The notes under the pieces were generated by a model. The model was given only the letters and a program-made list of their open reading frames with translations. It was not told where the DNA came from and ran no database searches. Position numbers and translations under genes: made by a program. This document shows, piece after piece, positions 53,186 to 62,135 of a DNA stretch of 64,000 nucleotides. Each line of letters begins with the position of its first letter. Position 1 is the stretch's first letter. The DNA is from Paenibacillus antibioticophila (GTDB lineage: Bacteria; Bacillota; Bacilli; Paenibacillales; Paenibacillaceae), in NCBI RefSeq assembly GCF_000455265.1, contig NZ_HG005141.1, positions 62,001 through 126,000 on the forward strand, given 5' to 3'.

Positions 53186-55912
53186 TCATGATTGCAGTGT
53201 GATAGACTTGGTTTTCTGTTCCCAATTTACGGTAATACCAAGCTGCTCGGAAACCATGCGCAATGGGACTAAAGTCCTTCCATTTGTGATTAACGGTGTT
53301 ACTGTTCCTTGTTTGGCAGCGCCATTCAGCAAAAATTCCTTCTTGCCTACAGTCAGCTCCAATACTGTTAATCCCCGTGTGACCGTGATTTTCTTCGAAG
53401 CGGCTGTCCAGGTTGCCTGTCCGCCAAAAGCATCTACTACATATCGAATCGGCACATAGGTCACTCCATCCTTAATGAGGGGAACAGCATCCATCGTTAC
53501 TTTTTTCCCGTCAACCGTCATCGTCTTCGATCCGGTCACCATTACAGCCGTTGCGCTTGGCAGTCCAGTATCTCCGCCCGTGACGGGTGCAGTAAAGCGA
53601 ATGTTATCAAAGGATATGCTGCCCGTAAGAGCCCGTTCATCCTGGCCATCCTCCAGATTCACAACGTACAAACGCTTCAGCTTGACCGGGTGCTTCAATG
53701 CGCTTGCTGTTAAATCAGCCGTTAGCGTTCTCCAGCCTGTGAAGTCAAGCGGACGAATCAAGTCGGCATAAACCGCCTTTCCGTCGGCGTCCTCAAACTC
53801 TGCCCGCAGCCAGTTCAGGCTGGCATCGCCAAGCACGTCTATCGACATAGAGGTCGCTCCCTCCGGTATCGTTCTGCCTGTCGTTCCGTTCAGTTGGGCA
53901 TAAGCAAACTTGTTACCGGTACCTAAGGTAAGATCATAATCCAGTTGAAGGACCTTCGATTTTTCACGTTCCCCAGTACCTTGAACAACCGATACTTTGC
54001 CTGTCGCCTCTGCCGGCAATCCGGTAAAGCTTACAGGGTAGCTGATATTTTCAAAGGTCTCCCATACTTGTTCTGCAGATACCGAGAAGACGATCGGTGT
54101 TCCGCTAAAGCCGTCATAGCTTGGCGTCGCATAGGCCACCTTGGCTCCATTATTAATGGACTGTATCGTCAAGACACCATTTTGCACTGCGGCTTTCATG
54201 CCGCTGAATGTCCATTTCAGCGACTCATCCGGAATATTGACCGTACTTCCGCTCTTCAGCTTCGCTGTAACCGGTACGGAGACGCTTGTTCCCGCTTCTA
54301 ACGGTGCATAAGTAGTAACAGGAGTGAGTGTATCAAGGTCTGTTCCTCCAAGCACAGTCACATCCATACTGCTTGTTGCGGATCCGCTGGCAGCTGTAAT
54401 TTTAGCCGTTCCTGCCTTCACTCCCTTGAAGCCGTCCCCCGTCCAGCTTACATTGCTGTTGCTGGCGCTCCAGGTCGCTTGGATGCCTGAAGTATCAATC
54501 GGGTTGTAGTAATTGTCGTAGCCTTTCAACGTATAAGGAACCGTCTGCCCAATAAGCAGTGTCTTGCTGCCGCTTACCTTCAGCCCCTGCAAGGTCCCGA
54601 CAGGCGCAGTGGAATAAACCCCCAACCCATTCACAACGGCGCGCTGCCCTGCGGAGCCATTCGAGGTGGTGAAGGTCAATTGTGCGGTATTCTCCGCCAG
54701 AGGACGGGTAACCAATGTCGTTGATCCGCCGCCATCGAGGTTCATTCCTTTCCAAACGCCGATGGATGTCATGAATTTCTGCAATTCAGCCAACGTTAAG
54801 CCAGTGCTTGCAGAATTTTTCTCCGCCGTAATAAGATAAACCTTCGTTCCATCCTTTGAGTAGCCCACAGCCGTACGAGCTACTGCACTGCTCCCGCTGA
54901 TCGAGTTCGTTGAGCGGGTGAAGGAAGAGGCAGCGCCTTGGTCCACCAGCAAGGTATGTCCTCCGATAACCATCTTCAGATCTGAAGGATTATATTCAAT
55001 TCCACTGCTCCGAGAGACAAGTCGGTAATTCGTATCTACCCGCTGTCCGATCTGCATATGGGATGCAATGAAGTCCGCTGCCAACCCATGGGCGCGCAAA
55101 ATATACCCATCCGCCGGCACTGTGCCAGGAATGGCAGATTTATAGCTTATTTGCTGAATGACTCCGCCCTGAACCAATACCTCCGTTGGGGTCGTTCCGC
55201 TTGCCTTCGGTCTTTCCTCGGATTTCCAGTCACTAGTATAAATAAACATGTTATTAACGTGGCTGTATCCATTATCCGGCTCTGTTCGATAGGACTCCTG
55301 ATTCATCCCGGTTAGCGGGAATACTGAGCCATCTTCAGTGATCACAGATCCATTAAAGCTGAATTGATCAATCATTGGCGTATTATCGCTCTTCACCGCA
55401 AAGGCAAACATCCCTGTCAATTGTGCGGGACTCGTGACAAGCACTCCTTGGGAGACTGCTGCTCCCATCGCAACACCTTGCCCGCTGGTTGCAAAGAAGT
55501 CGCCATTGATACCGGCAACTGCCCCTGTCTCTTGGGCCATTCCCTCTACGGACTGCCGAGTAGTCACCTGGCCATTTTTGCCGGTCATTACGTCTAGTTG
55601 GACATAAGGATTGCTCAGATCCACCTCGACCACATCAGCCAGTACCTTGACCGATTTGCCGGAGCGGGTTGTTGTGTATTGATATTTAACCAGCTTCGCA
55701 CCAGAGGTAATCATCTCGCTGCTGAGCTGTACGGTCTGACTATCCGCCGCATACGCCTTCGATGTTGTTCCTGTGAAAGACTCCAGCACTGAGAAAGGCT
55801 GAATCCAGATCATTCCTGCCAAAGACACCAGCACCAGCTTCTTACCGTGCACCGCCGCCAAACGCGCTATTTTCTTCGTCATCTTACCGTCGTGCTTCTT
55901 GTGTGCTACCAT
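53186..55912 (-). CDS. Exported phosphodiester glycosidase (NAGPA domain) with copper amine oxidase-like C-terminus
   Basis: 908 residues. Signal peptide (~12-55); NAGPA/DUF2233 domain (~75-430) with AGINGDFFATSGQG, AVGYSKDGTKVYLITA and the hallmark MNLDGGGSTTLV. Ig-like/Big region (~440-610), a beta-rich carbohydrate-binding-like region (~620-780) and a C-terminal copper-amine-oxidase N1-type domain (~795-908, KDGVTYVPIRYVVDAFG, GRTLVPLRMVSEQLG). The family cleaves phosphodiester-linked sugars; probably acts on cell-wall glycopolymers. Ends ~30 bp before degS with no terminator, so read-through into degS-degU is possible. Confidence 0.85.
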   Translation of the reverse strand: MVAHKKHDGKMTKKIARLAAVHGKKLVLVSLAGMIWIQPFSVLESFTGTTSKAYAADSQTVQLSSEMITSGAKLVKYQYTTTRSGKSVKVLADVVEVDLSNPYVQLDVMTGKNGQVTTRQSVEGMAQETGAVAGINGDFFATSGQGVAMGAAVSQGVLVTSPAQLTGMFAFAVKSDNTPMIDQFSFNGSVITEDGSVFPLTGMNQESYRTEPDNGYSHVNNMFIYTSDWKSEERPKASGTTPTEVLVQGGVIQQISYKSAIPGTVPADGYILRAHGLAADFIASHMQIGQRVDTNYRLVSRSSGIEYNPSDLKMVIGGHTLLVDQGAASSFTRSTNSISGSSAVARTAVGYSKDGTKVYLITAEKNSASTGLTLAELQKFMTSIGVWKGMNLDGGGSTTLVTRPLAENTAQLTFTTSNGSAGQRAVVNGLGVYSTAPVGTLQGLKVSGSKTLLIGQTVPYTLKGYDNYYNPIDTSGIQATWSASNSNVSWTGDGFKGVKAGTAKITAASGSATSSMDVTVLGGTDLDTLTPVTTYAPLEAGTSVSVPVTAKLKSGSTVNIPDESLKWTFSGMKAAVQNGVLTIQSINNGAKVAYATPSYDGFSGTPIVFSVSAEQVWETFENISYPVSFTGLPAEATGKVSVVQGTGEREKSKVLQLDYDLTLGTGNKFAYAQLNGTTGRTIPEGATSMSIDVLGDASLNWLRAEFEDADGKAVYADLIRPLDFTGWRTLTADLTASALKHPVKLKRLYVVNLEDGQDERALTGSISFDNIRFTAPVTGGDTGLPSATAVMVTGSKTMTVDGKKVTMDAVPLIKDGVTYVPIRYVVDAFGGQATWTAASKKITVTRGLTVLELTVGKKEFLLNGAAKQGTVTPLITNGRTLVPLRMVSEQLGITVNWEQKTKSITLQS

Positions 55913-56178
55913 TTTTGTGCGCTACTCTCCCATCATATGCAGTCTATCTCAGAGAACTTTCAGTTCAGTTCCCCGGAATCTAGTATACAATTAATAGACT
56001 ACATTAGAACGGAAAAGTTACGAAAAAAAGCAAATTTCATGGAAAATGGTAGGGGATTGGGTATTCACGGCATCTCGATGGGAGACGCGGGCCCCGCAGG
56101 GGCGAGAGCCCCAACTAGGGGTGAGGTGTCAGCGGTGTAGGCACGCTCTTTACCGTGTAGGAACGACCTCTTAAATTT

Positions 56179-56356
56179 AGTGAATATTTTTCTATTAAAT
56201 TCACGAAAATGAGCACTATTGTGATTTTAGTGAAATTTTTTCCCTTAGAATCTGGAATTCAACACCCTCACCTTATATCGCAAAATTTAAGTGCAAATAT
56301 TTCACTATATCTCTCAACAAAGCATTTTGGCAGGATCTAAGCGAACTTTTTTCACT
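56179..56356. repeat. 178-bp four-box element, family F2, locus 2
   Basis: AGTGAA at 56179 and 56229; inverted TTCACT at 56301 and 56351 (spacing 50, 72, 50). Intervening sequence diverged from the other copies but of identical length. Lies in the 650-bp gap between the glycosidase and nuclease-like genes; the rest of the gap shows nothing clear. Confidence 0.85.
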
Positions 56357-56562
56357 AAATCAGTCCGAGTCTGGAGTAGCCGATCCGAGCACCAGTACAT
56401 GTCACTATCAATGCAACCGATCCGACCAGCGCATCAGAGCCAGCACGTACGCGCCAACTTGCCTCTTGCTCCCACCTTCCTACCAAAGATCCCCTACCGT
56501 CTTTATATTACTTAACTAACTTAATGCTCCATCCGATGCCCCCTCGAATTACGGTTAAATGC

Positions 56563-57240
56563 CTATCCAATCAAATCTCCTTTCCCGGGAACAAGCTCAT
56601 AAAAATGAATTCGAGCACTCCCCCTATTACTAACTGGCCTTAGGATCCCTTTGCTGCATAGAGATTGAAGATACTTTCCGGCCGTCCGATTACTTATCTG
56701 TAAATGATGCGCTACCTGCTTTGGCCTAATCGGCCCCGGCGAACCAAGCGCCAGTCGAATCACCTCTGACTCGGCAACCTGCCACCTTTGAATCGGTTGA
56801 TCACTGACCAGGTAACGCCGAAGCAAGAAGTCCAGCATATTCATGCACAGGTCAGGCCTGTTATCGACATCGTCATAAGCAAAGGATGCTATTCTATATC
56901 CTAACGTTTGTAAGTACAACTCACGATTTAACTCATTGCAATACTTTTTCCGGTCCATATCACGAACATGCGGTCCATAACCTTTAATCTCAATCATCAG
57001 CTTCAACTGGCCCGGCAAAAACGCAAAATCTCCAAAGTAAGGCCTGCCCCGCCAATCCGTGATTTCATATTCCGGATGCAGATGATCAAAGTTCCGGTAG
57101 AGCGGCCACCAGACATTTTTAAGAAATAGTTTCTCCCCATGACCATGTCCTCGCTTTAGGCGCCCTTTGCGTTCACCCGACCTGCGAGCCAGATGCGATT
57201 GGATAAACATCTCATGCTTATCCTCAAATTCCTTATCCAT
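56563..57240 (-). CDS. PD-(D/E)XK nuclease-like protein with winged helix
   Basis: 225 residues, ATG with GGAGGAGG. The first ~140 residues resemble the DUF559/Vsr-type nuclease fold: PEYEITDWRGRPYFGDFAF (Asp), then LKLMIEIKGYG (ExK), then RIASFAYDDVDNRP. The last ~60 residues (IRPKQVAHHLQISNRTAGKYLQSLCSKGIL region) form a winged helix. Could nick DNA or be a nuclease-derived regulator; no restriction or repair partner is nearby. Framed by terminators, no operon. Confidence 0.7.
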   Translation of the reverse strand: MDKEFEDKHEMFIQSHLARRSGERKGRLKRGHGHGEKLFLKNVWWPLYRNFDHLHPEYEITDWRGRPYFGDFAFLPGQLKLMIEIKGYGPHVRDMDRKKYCNELNRELYLQTLGYRIASFAYDDVDNRPDLCMNMLDFLLRRYLVSDQPIQRWQVAESEVIRLALGSPGPIRPKQVAHHLQISNRTAGKYLQSLCSKGILRPVSNRGSARIHFYELVPGKGDLIG

Positions 57241-57271
57241 CCAAGCCTCCTCCGATTCCCATCAGGTTTAC

Positions 57272-57312
57272 AAAAAAAGTCCTGACCCTCTGATTGCTCA
57301 GTTAGTCAGGAC
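57272..57312 (-). terminator. Terminator upstream of the nuclease-like gene
   Basis: GTCCTGAC and GTCAGGAC (57305-57312, 57279-57286) with TTTTTTT on the minus strand. It insulates the gene at 57240 from transcription of the large SLH gene. Confidence 0.85.
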
Positions 57313-57414
57313 GTTCTTCGTCACATATTTGAGTTGATTATATCATTCGTCTTCAAAACGAACAAGATTAAGACTCTGTAATCTGCACCGGACAAATCCG
57401 GACCGATTGAAAAT

Positions 57415-57592
57415 AGTGAAATTACTTCCCTTAAATCCTCGCAATAATGGTATTTACCACATCTAGTGAAATAAACAACCTTAAATTCCAGCATTTTCAG
57501 CTTTTGCACTAAATCCTCATATTTAACGTCAAAAATTTCACTAAAACAGCCAATACCCAGATATTACTCAATTTAAGGTAACTTTCTTCACT
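57415..57592. repeat. 178-bp four-box element, family F2, locus 3
   Basis: AGTGAA at 57415 and 57465; inverted TTCACT at 57537 and 57587 (spacing 50, 72, 50). Full motifs: TAGTGAAATTACTTCCCTTA and TAGTGAAATAAACAACCTTA in the direct half, and their inverted relatives in the right half. Between the large SLH gene and the terminator at 57272. Confidence 0.88.
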
Positions 57593-57733
57593 ATATCACA
57601 ACCGCCCGCTCTAGACGTACGAGCATGACAATGCTCGCTCTAAACCTACGTGTATGGCTAATTGTATCAGCCGTAAGAGCAAGACATCTGCTGCCCAAAA
57701 ATACGGGTAACCCCGATAACAGGCACCTTTATC

Positions 57734-60700
57734 CTACTGTGTCAGCTTATCCAATACCCGCTTCAGCATAACCGCTGCTTCTGCACGGCTGGCATTTCCA
57801 GCAGGCTGGAACTGGAATCCGGTGCCGACATTCACGCCTTGAATAATCCCTTCATTCACAGCCTTTGCAACTGTGTCCTTGGATTGGATCTTCGCCGCAT
57901 CCTTGAACCGGGACAGCGTTGTTGACGCACCGCCGCCTGTGTTCATCTTATAGCCCGTATACTCCATCGCACGGACCATCATCAGAGCCATCTGCTCGCG
58001 AGTAATATTATTGTTCGGCTTGAACGTCCCATCCGTATTACCGTTGATAATCCCCGCTGCCGTAGCCGCACGTATATATTCGGCTGACGGATCCGATGAG
58101 GAGACGTCCGGGAAGCTAAGCGTTCCTGACGAACCAGCGTTGTCAGCGCTAAGTCCCAGGCCTTTCGCGATAAACGTCGCAAATTCGGCTCGGGTAATGT
58201 TCCGATTCGGCTCGAATTTATAGCTTGTTCCGCCGCCTGTTGATTCTATAACCATTTTACCCGCAAGGTCAAGGATGTCATCCTTCGCCCAATGGCGAGA
58301 CGTGTCCTCGAAATATCCGTATCCAAGCGCAGGCCCTACAATCGAGTTCCCGCTCACTGTGCCGGAGAATACACTGCCTGTTCCACTGCTCTTCATCCCC
58401 GACAGAATATAATTTACCTTGCGATTAGCGGTATTGTATTTAAGCAGCATTCCACTGACAGAGGAGGATTGTCCGGCCTCCCGAATGTAGATTTTCCCCT
58501 TATGACTGGTATCGTGTAATAAACCGCCGCTCGTGCTCGCTCCAACAAATACCTCCAAAGGATCGTTCACGGCACTGACCGTAGCTGTCCCGCTCGAAGG
58601 AAGTGATGGCACACTATCACGCGGTATATTTTCCAGCCGCACAAGCAAGTATACTCCATCCAGCGTACTGTTTCCCGTAATGCTTGATATTCCCGAGAAG
58701 GAGATGTCCTTAATCTGCTGCACATACATATTATCACCAAACTTCACGCCAATGGACGCGGTTTTCCCGCTGGTAAAGGCATCCTTCAACGGGCCGAGCG
58801 GTATGGCTACCGATCCGGCCTTCTCCGTATTAGGAACCTCAAACACCATGATCTTATCCCCTGATGCAGAACTGGAACTATTCGTCAGAAAATCAAGGGC
58901 TCCCTTTACCTGATCCGTAGCCAGGGTGTATCTATTCACCGACTTTCCGTAACGCGAGTTGTCGGCGGTCTTCGTAGCAGCACTCTGATCCAGCATATAG
59001 CTTCCGTTAATGCCAAAGGTTGTTCCATTCATTAATGTCAGATACGAAGGCTGAGTAGTAGTAGTAGTAGTCCCCGTGCTCGTTCCAGTTGAGGCTCCTG
59101 ATGTCAGATTCGTTACCGCCAGCCCGCTAAAGCTCTTCATCGCATTGCCCGAAGTATCATAGAGCAACACAGAACCCGTCATATACGAAACCTCAACCGC
59201 TTGTGAAGCTGCAACCGCACTGGCGAGCTTGAGGGTTACCGTGTCCCCGCTCACACTCACAGACTGGATGGAGCGAGGATCCTTGTTCACCGATACATAG
59301 AACTGGCTTGCCGGGAACGTCGAAACCGAGCGCAGCGGGGAGCTATACGTAATTGTGAGTGTATCCCCACGGACAACTGCAGATCGAATTCCCTCTATAA
59401 CTACCGCATAATTGATCGGCTGAAGATCAATGTATCCCGCGAGGTTGCCATTCAGATCCGCAATCCCTCCCGGCCCGGATACATAGGAAATCGTCACATT
59501 TTGATCCTTTGTAAAAGAAGAAGCCAGTGTCAGAAGCACCCGATCCCCTGAAATTTCCACCTTCGTTACATAGATTGGGGCGTTGTTGACCAGCACCGAG
59601 AACTGGCTTTTCATCGGAACGCTGGTAGTGCGAAGCGCCTCGTCATAGGTCAAAATAATGCTCGTGCCAGAGCCCTCCACACTTGTGAGCTTCGGCGGAA
59701 CTGTATCATACGAATTGCGGACATAGTAATCGGCAAATCCTGCAATATTTTGGCCTCTCAGATCCTGAAGCGGATAAGAGCCGGGGGAATAAGAAACTCT
59801 GACTACTTCCCCATTGCCAACAGAACTGGACAGATACAATGTAACTGTTGAGCCGCTCTGGGAAATTCGATCAATTCCTTTAGAGTAGCCGTCAGCCGTT
59901 ACTGTAAACTGTTCATAAGCGTAGGTAGACACACTTTTCATAGAGTCGCTGAAATACAATGTTAGTATACTTCCGGAGACATAGCCGTCCTTCGGCTTCG
60001 GCATGACCGAATCGATACCGTTCGTCACGTCCTTGCTTGAAATACCCCCAGCCAAGTTGCCAGCCAGATCCCGAATGGGACGCAGGCTGCCCTGGCTATA
60101 GCTAACCCGAATGTTCTGACCGACAGCTACTCCAGTCTCCAGAACCACGTATGCACTATTTCCCGAAATATAGGCGTTGCTGAGTTTTCTCGTCTCTCCA
60201 TTCACCGTCACAGTGAAGCTGGATGTCAGCAGAGTAACCGTAGAATCCAGTGACTCATCATAGGTCAGACGAATCGTTCTGTTCCCTTCCATTGTGGCCG
60301 TTTGCAGCACAGGAGGCGTCTTGTCTATAGACACGGTCTGGAAGGCCCAACTGGAGGCTCCGTTCAAGGCCGTGTTGAGCGTGCCCGTTGCAGTATCCTT
60401 CACTGCACCAGCCGCAATATCAATGTAATAGGTGGAGCCTTCCTGCAAAGCACTGGAGGGAACGATGTTTAATCTAGCTCCCGAGGCAGTGATGCTTGCC
60501 GGAATCGCCGTAGTTGTTCCTTGCTTGCGCAGCGTCACTTTACTGGCATCCTCCAACGTAATAGGGTTGCTGAACGTTGCATAGATGCTGGTAGTCAGGC
60601 TTATTCCTGAGCTATTATTAGCTGGAAATACGGAAGAAATACGAAATGTGCCAGAAGCTGAGCTGCTTCCCGTTGTGAAAGTCCAATTACGAGCCTCCGT

Positions 60701-61789
60701 CGAATTTCCATCTGTATCCTTGAATGCCCCCACAGGAACATCCACTCTGTATGCTGTGGAATAGCTTAGAGCAGGCAGGGTGATCGTAATACTTGAAGTT
60801 CCTCCGCCCTTTACATCCGCCGAAGTAACTGCTATATCGCGCATCTTCGTGCCATTAGCGTTCAAGGACAAAGTGATTACTCCACGATCCGGATAGACAG
60901 GACGAGAAAAGTTCAATTTCAGAGTCTCATTAATCCCAACTCCTGTAGCCCCAGCAGCAGGTTGCGTTGAGCTCCAGGCTACGGCGTTCCCTCTCACATT
61001 GACGAACCATTCCTGGGCACTGGAGATCCCTGCAAAGGCCTGACCATCACTATCTACAAATGCCCCTTGATCAACCAATACATAGTAACGCTCCCCTCTA
61101 GCCAAGCCAGTCACTGTCCAGGAGGCTGTTCTGTCTGCGATCATGGCTGCCGTAGCAGCGGCACTGAACACAGTTGCATTTGAAGAAGCGCTCTTCACGG
61201 TCACACTGCCTGTTCCGGCCAATACGGGCTTATCAAACGTGAGACTGAACGTAGTGGACGTCCCAACCAGGTCTACTATAGCACCCGATGCCGGCAAGAA
61301 GGGATTCTCCTCAGCCTTCACTGGCGGCCGGCTGTTTGAATCGCTTAAGCTTGTGAATGATAATTCGAAGGCAGCACTTGAAAGCGATGAATCCACGGCA
61401 TCAACAAATGCCCCCTCACTACCGATCACATGGTACACTTGACCTTCTGTCAAACGCTTTCCCGCTGGAATATCAATTTCCATACTTAAAGTAGTAAATA
61501 CCGGTGAAGGCGTCACACCAACTTCATGGAACAAGGTTCCACCTTCAACAATCTGTATGGTTCCATTTCCCGGTTTAACTGGGCGATTAAAATTCAGTAC
61601 GATCTTATCCGTATCCAGCGATACTCCCTTAGCCCCGTTCGCCGGAACCATACTCTCGATCAACTCGAACGGGTCTCCTGGAGCCGCACTCGCCCCTCCT
61701 ACACCAACTAGTAGATTCAGCAACAAGCATACCGCCAGCAGCAGCGACACCTTTCCTCTTGAGCTCTTCATCCTTGTCATTTTGTTCAT
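57734..61789 (-). CDS. Large SLH surface protein with Ig-like and SwmB-type repeats
   Basis: 1351 residues, AGAGGAG before ATG. Signal peptide (~8-36). Four Big_5/SbsA Ig-like domains (~40-490; each opens with a P-x-x-G pattern and LNFSRPV-like strand). About four SwmB-type repeats (~495-910; units with LTYDEAL..SQFSVLVN and VTISYVSGP). A Thr/Ser linker of repeated Gly-Thr-Ser at ~918-932, an unassigned ~220-residue region, and three SLH motifs (~1170-1350; FEDTSRHWAKDDI, FPDVSSSDPSAEYI, NASRAEAAVMLKRVL). Likely wall-anchored adhesin or S-layer associated protein. Confidence 0.85.
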   Translation of the reverse strand: MNKMTRMKSSRGKVSLLLAVCLLLNLLVGVGGASAAPGDPFELIESMVPANGAKGVSLDTDKIVLNFNRPVKPGNGTIQIVEGGTLFHEVGVTPSPVFTTLSMEIDIPAGKRLTEGQVYHVIGSEGAFVDAVDSSLSSAAFELSFTSLSDSNSRPPVKAEENPFLPASGAIVDLVGTSTTFSLTFDKPVLAGTGSVTVKSASSNATVFSAAATAAMIADRTASWTVTGLARGERYYVLVDQGAFVDSDGQAFAGISSAQEWFVNVRGNAVAWSSTQPAAGATGVGINETLKLNFSRPVYPDRGVITLSLNANGTKMRDIAVTSADVKGGGTSSITITLPALSYSTAYRVDVPVGAFKDTDGNSTEARNWTFTTGSSSASGTFRISSVFPANNSSGISLTTSIYATFSNPITLEDASKVTLRKQGTTTAIPASITASGARLNIVPSSALQEGSTYYIDIAAGAVKDTATGTLNTALNGASSWAFQTVSIDKTPPVLQTATMEGNRTIRLTYDESLDSTVTLLTSSFTVTVNGETRKLSNAYISGNSAYVVLETGVAVGQNIRVSYSQGSLRPIRDLAGNLAGGISSKDVTNGIDSVMPKPKDGYVSGSILTLYFSDSMKSVSTYAYEQFTVTADGYSKGIDRISQSGSTVTLYLSSSVGNGEVVRVSYSPGSYPLQDLRGQNIAGFADYYVRNSYDTVPPKLTSVEGSGTSIILTYDEALRTTSVPMKSQFSVLVNNAPIYVTKVEISGDRVLLTLASSFTKDQNVTISYVSGPGGIADLNGNLAGYIDLQPINYAVVIEGIRSAVVRGDTLTITYSSPLRSVSTFPASQFYVSVNKDPRSIQSVSVSGDTVTLKLASAVAASQAVEVSYMTGSVLLYDTSGNAMKSFSGLAVTNLTSGASTGTSTGTTTTTTQPSYLTLMNGTTFGINGSYMLDQSAATKTADNSRYGKSVNRYTLATDQVKGALDFLTNSSSSASGDKIMVFEVPNTEKAGSVAIPLGPLKDAFTSGKTASIGVKFGDNMYVQQIKDISFSGISSITGNSTLDGVYLLVRLENIPRDSVPSLPSSGTATVSAVNDPLEVFVGASTSGGLLHDTSHKGKIYIREAGQSSSVSGMLLKYNTANRKVNYILSGMKSSGTGSVFSGTVSGNSIVGPALGYGYFEDTSRHWAKDDILDLAGKMVIESTGGGTSYKFEPNRNITRAEFATFIAKGLGLSADNAGSSGTLSFPDVSSSDPSAEYIRAATAAGIINGNTDGTFKPNNNITREQMALMMVRAMEYTGYKMNTGGGASTTLSRFKDAAKIQSKDTVAKAVNEGIIQGVNVGTGFQFQPAGNASRAEAAVMLKRVLDKLTQ

Positions 61790-62017
61790 TTCATCTGGCT
61801 CCTCTCACAGGCATTCAGAATCTGTTAGCATAATCAGTTCTATGTATTTCAGCACAAATGGCTGCTAAGCACATACCTACTTTTATTAACGGCATAAGTT
61901 CAATAGTTTTTTAGTGTTTTACCTGAATCATCCAATTTTAACCTTATCAGGTTCACATTGTTCAGAAAAATACGGGGTTAAAAAATGAGCCACATATTTC
62001 AATTACTTTCATTTCGC

Positions 62018-62056
62018 AAAAAAGCAGACCCCTCTGCCAAGGCAGCGAGTCTGCTT
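62018..62056 (-). terminator. Terminator after metK
   Basis: AAGCAGAC and GTCTGCTT with an inner CTGCC/GGCAG stem, followed by TTTTTTG on the minus strand. The remaining 346-bp gap up to the SLH gene start shows no other feature. Confidence 0.85.
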
Positions 62057-62135
62057 GTTATCAATTATTGCTGTGGCGTCGTGTTCAAGCACGACTTGTC
62101 ATTCATCAAATACAACACACGCTTCATTTCCCCGC

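Noticed and set aside
55847-56140. 97-codon plus-strand ORF
   Set aside because: Begins inside the antisense of the glycosidase signal peptide and has no protein-like features.
57321-57509. 62-codon minus-strand ORF
   Set aside because: Lies across the F2 element, no ribosome binding site, composition dictated by the repeat boxes.
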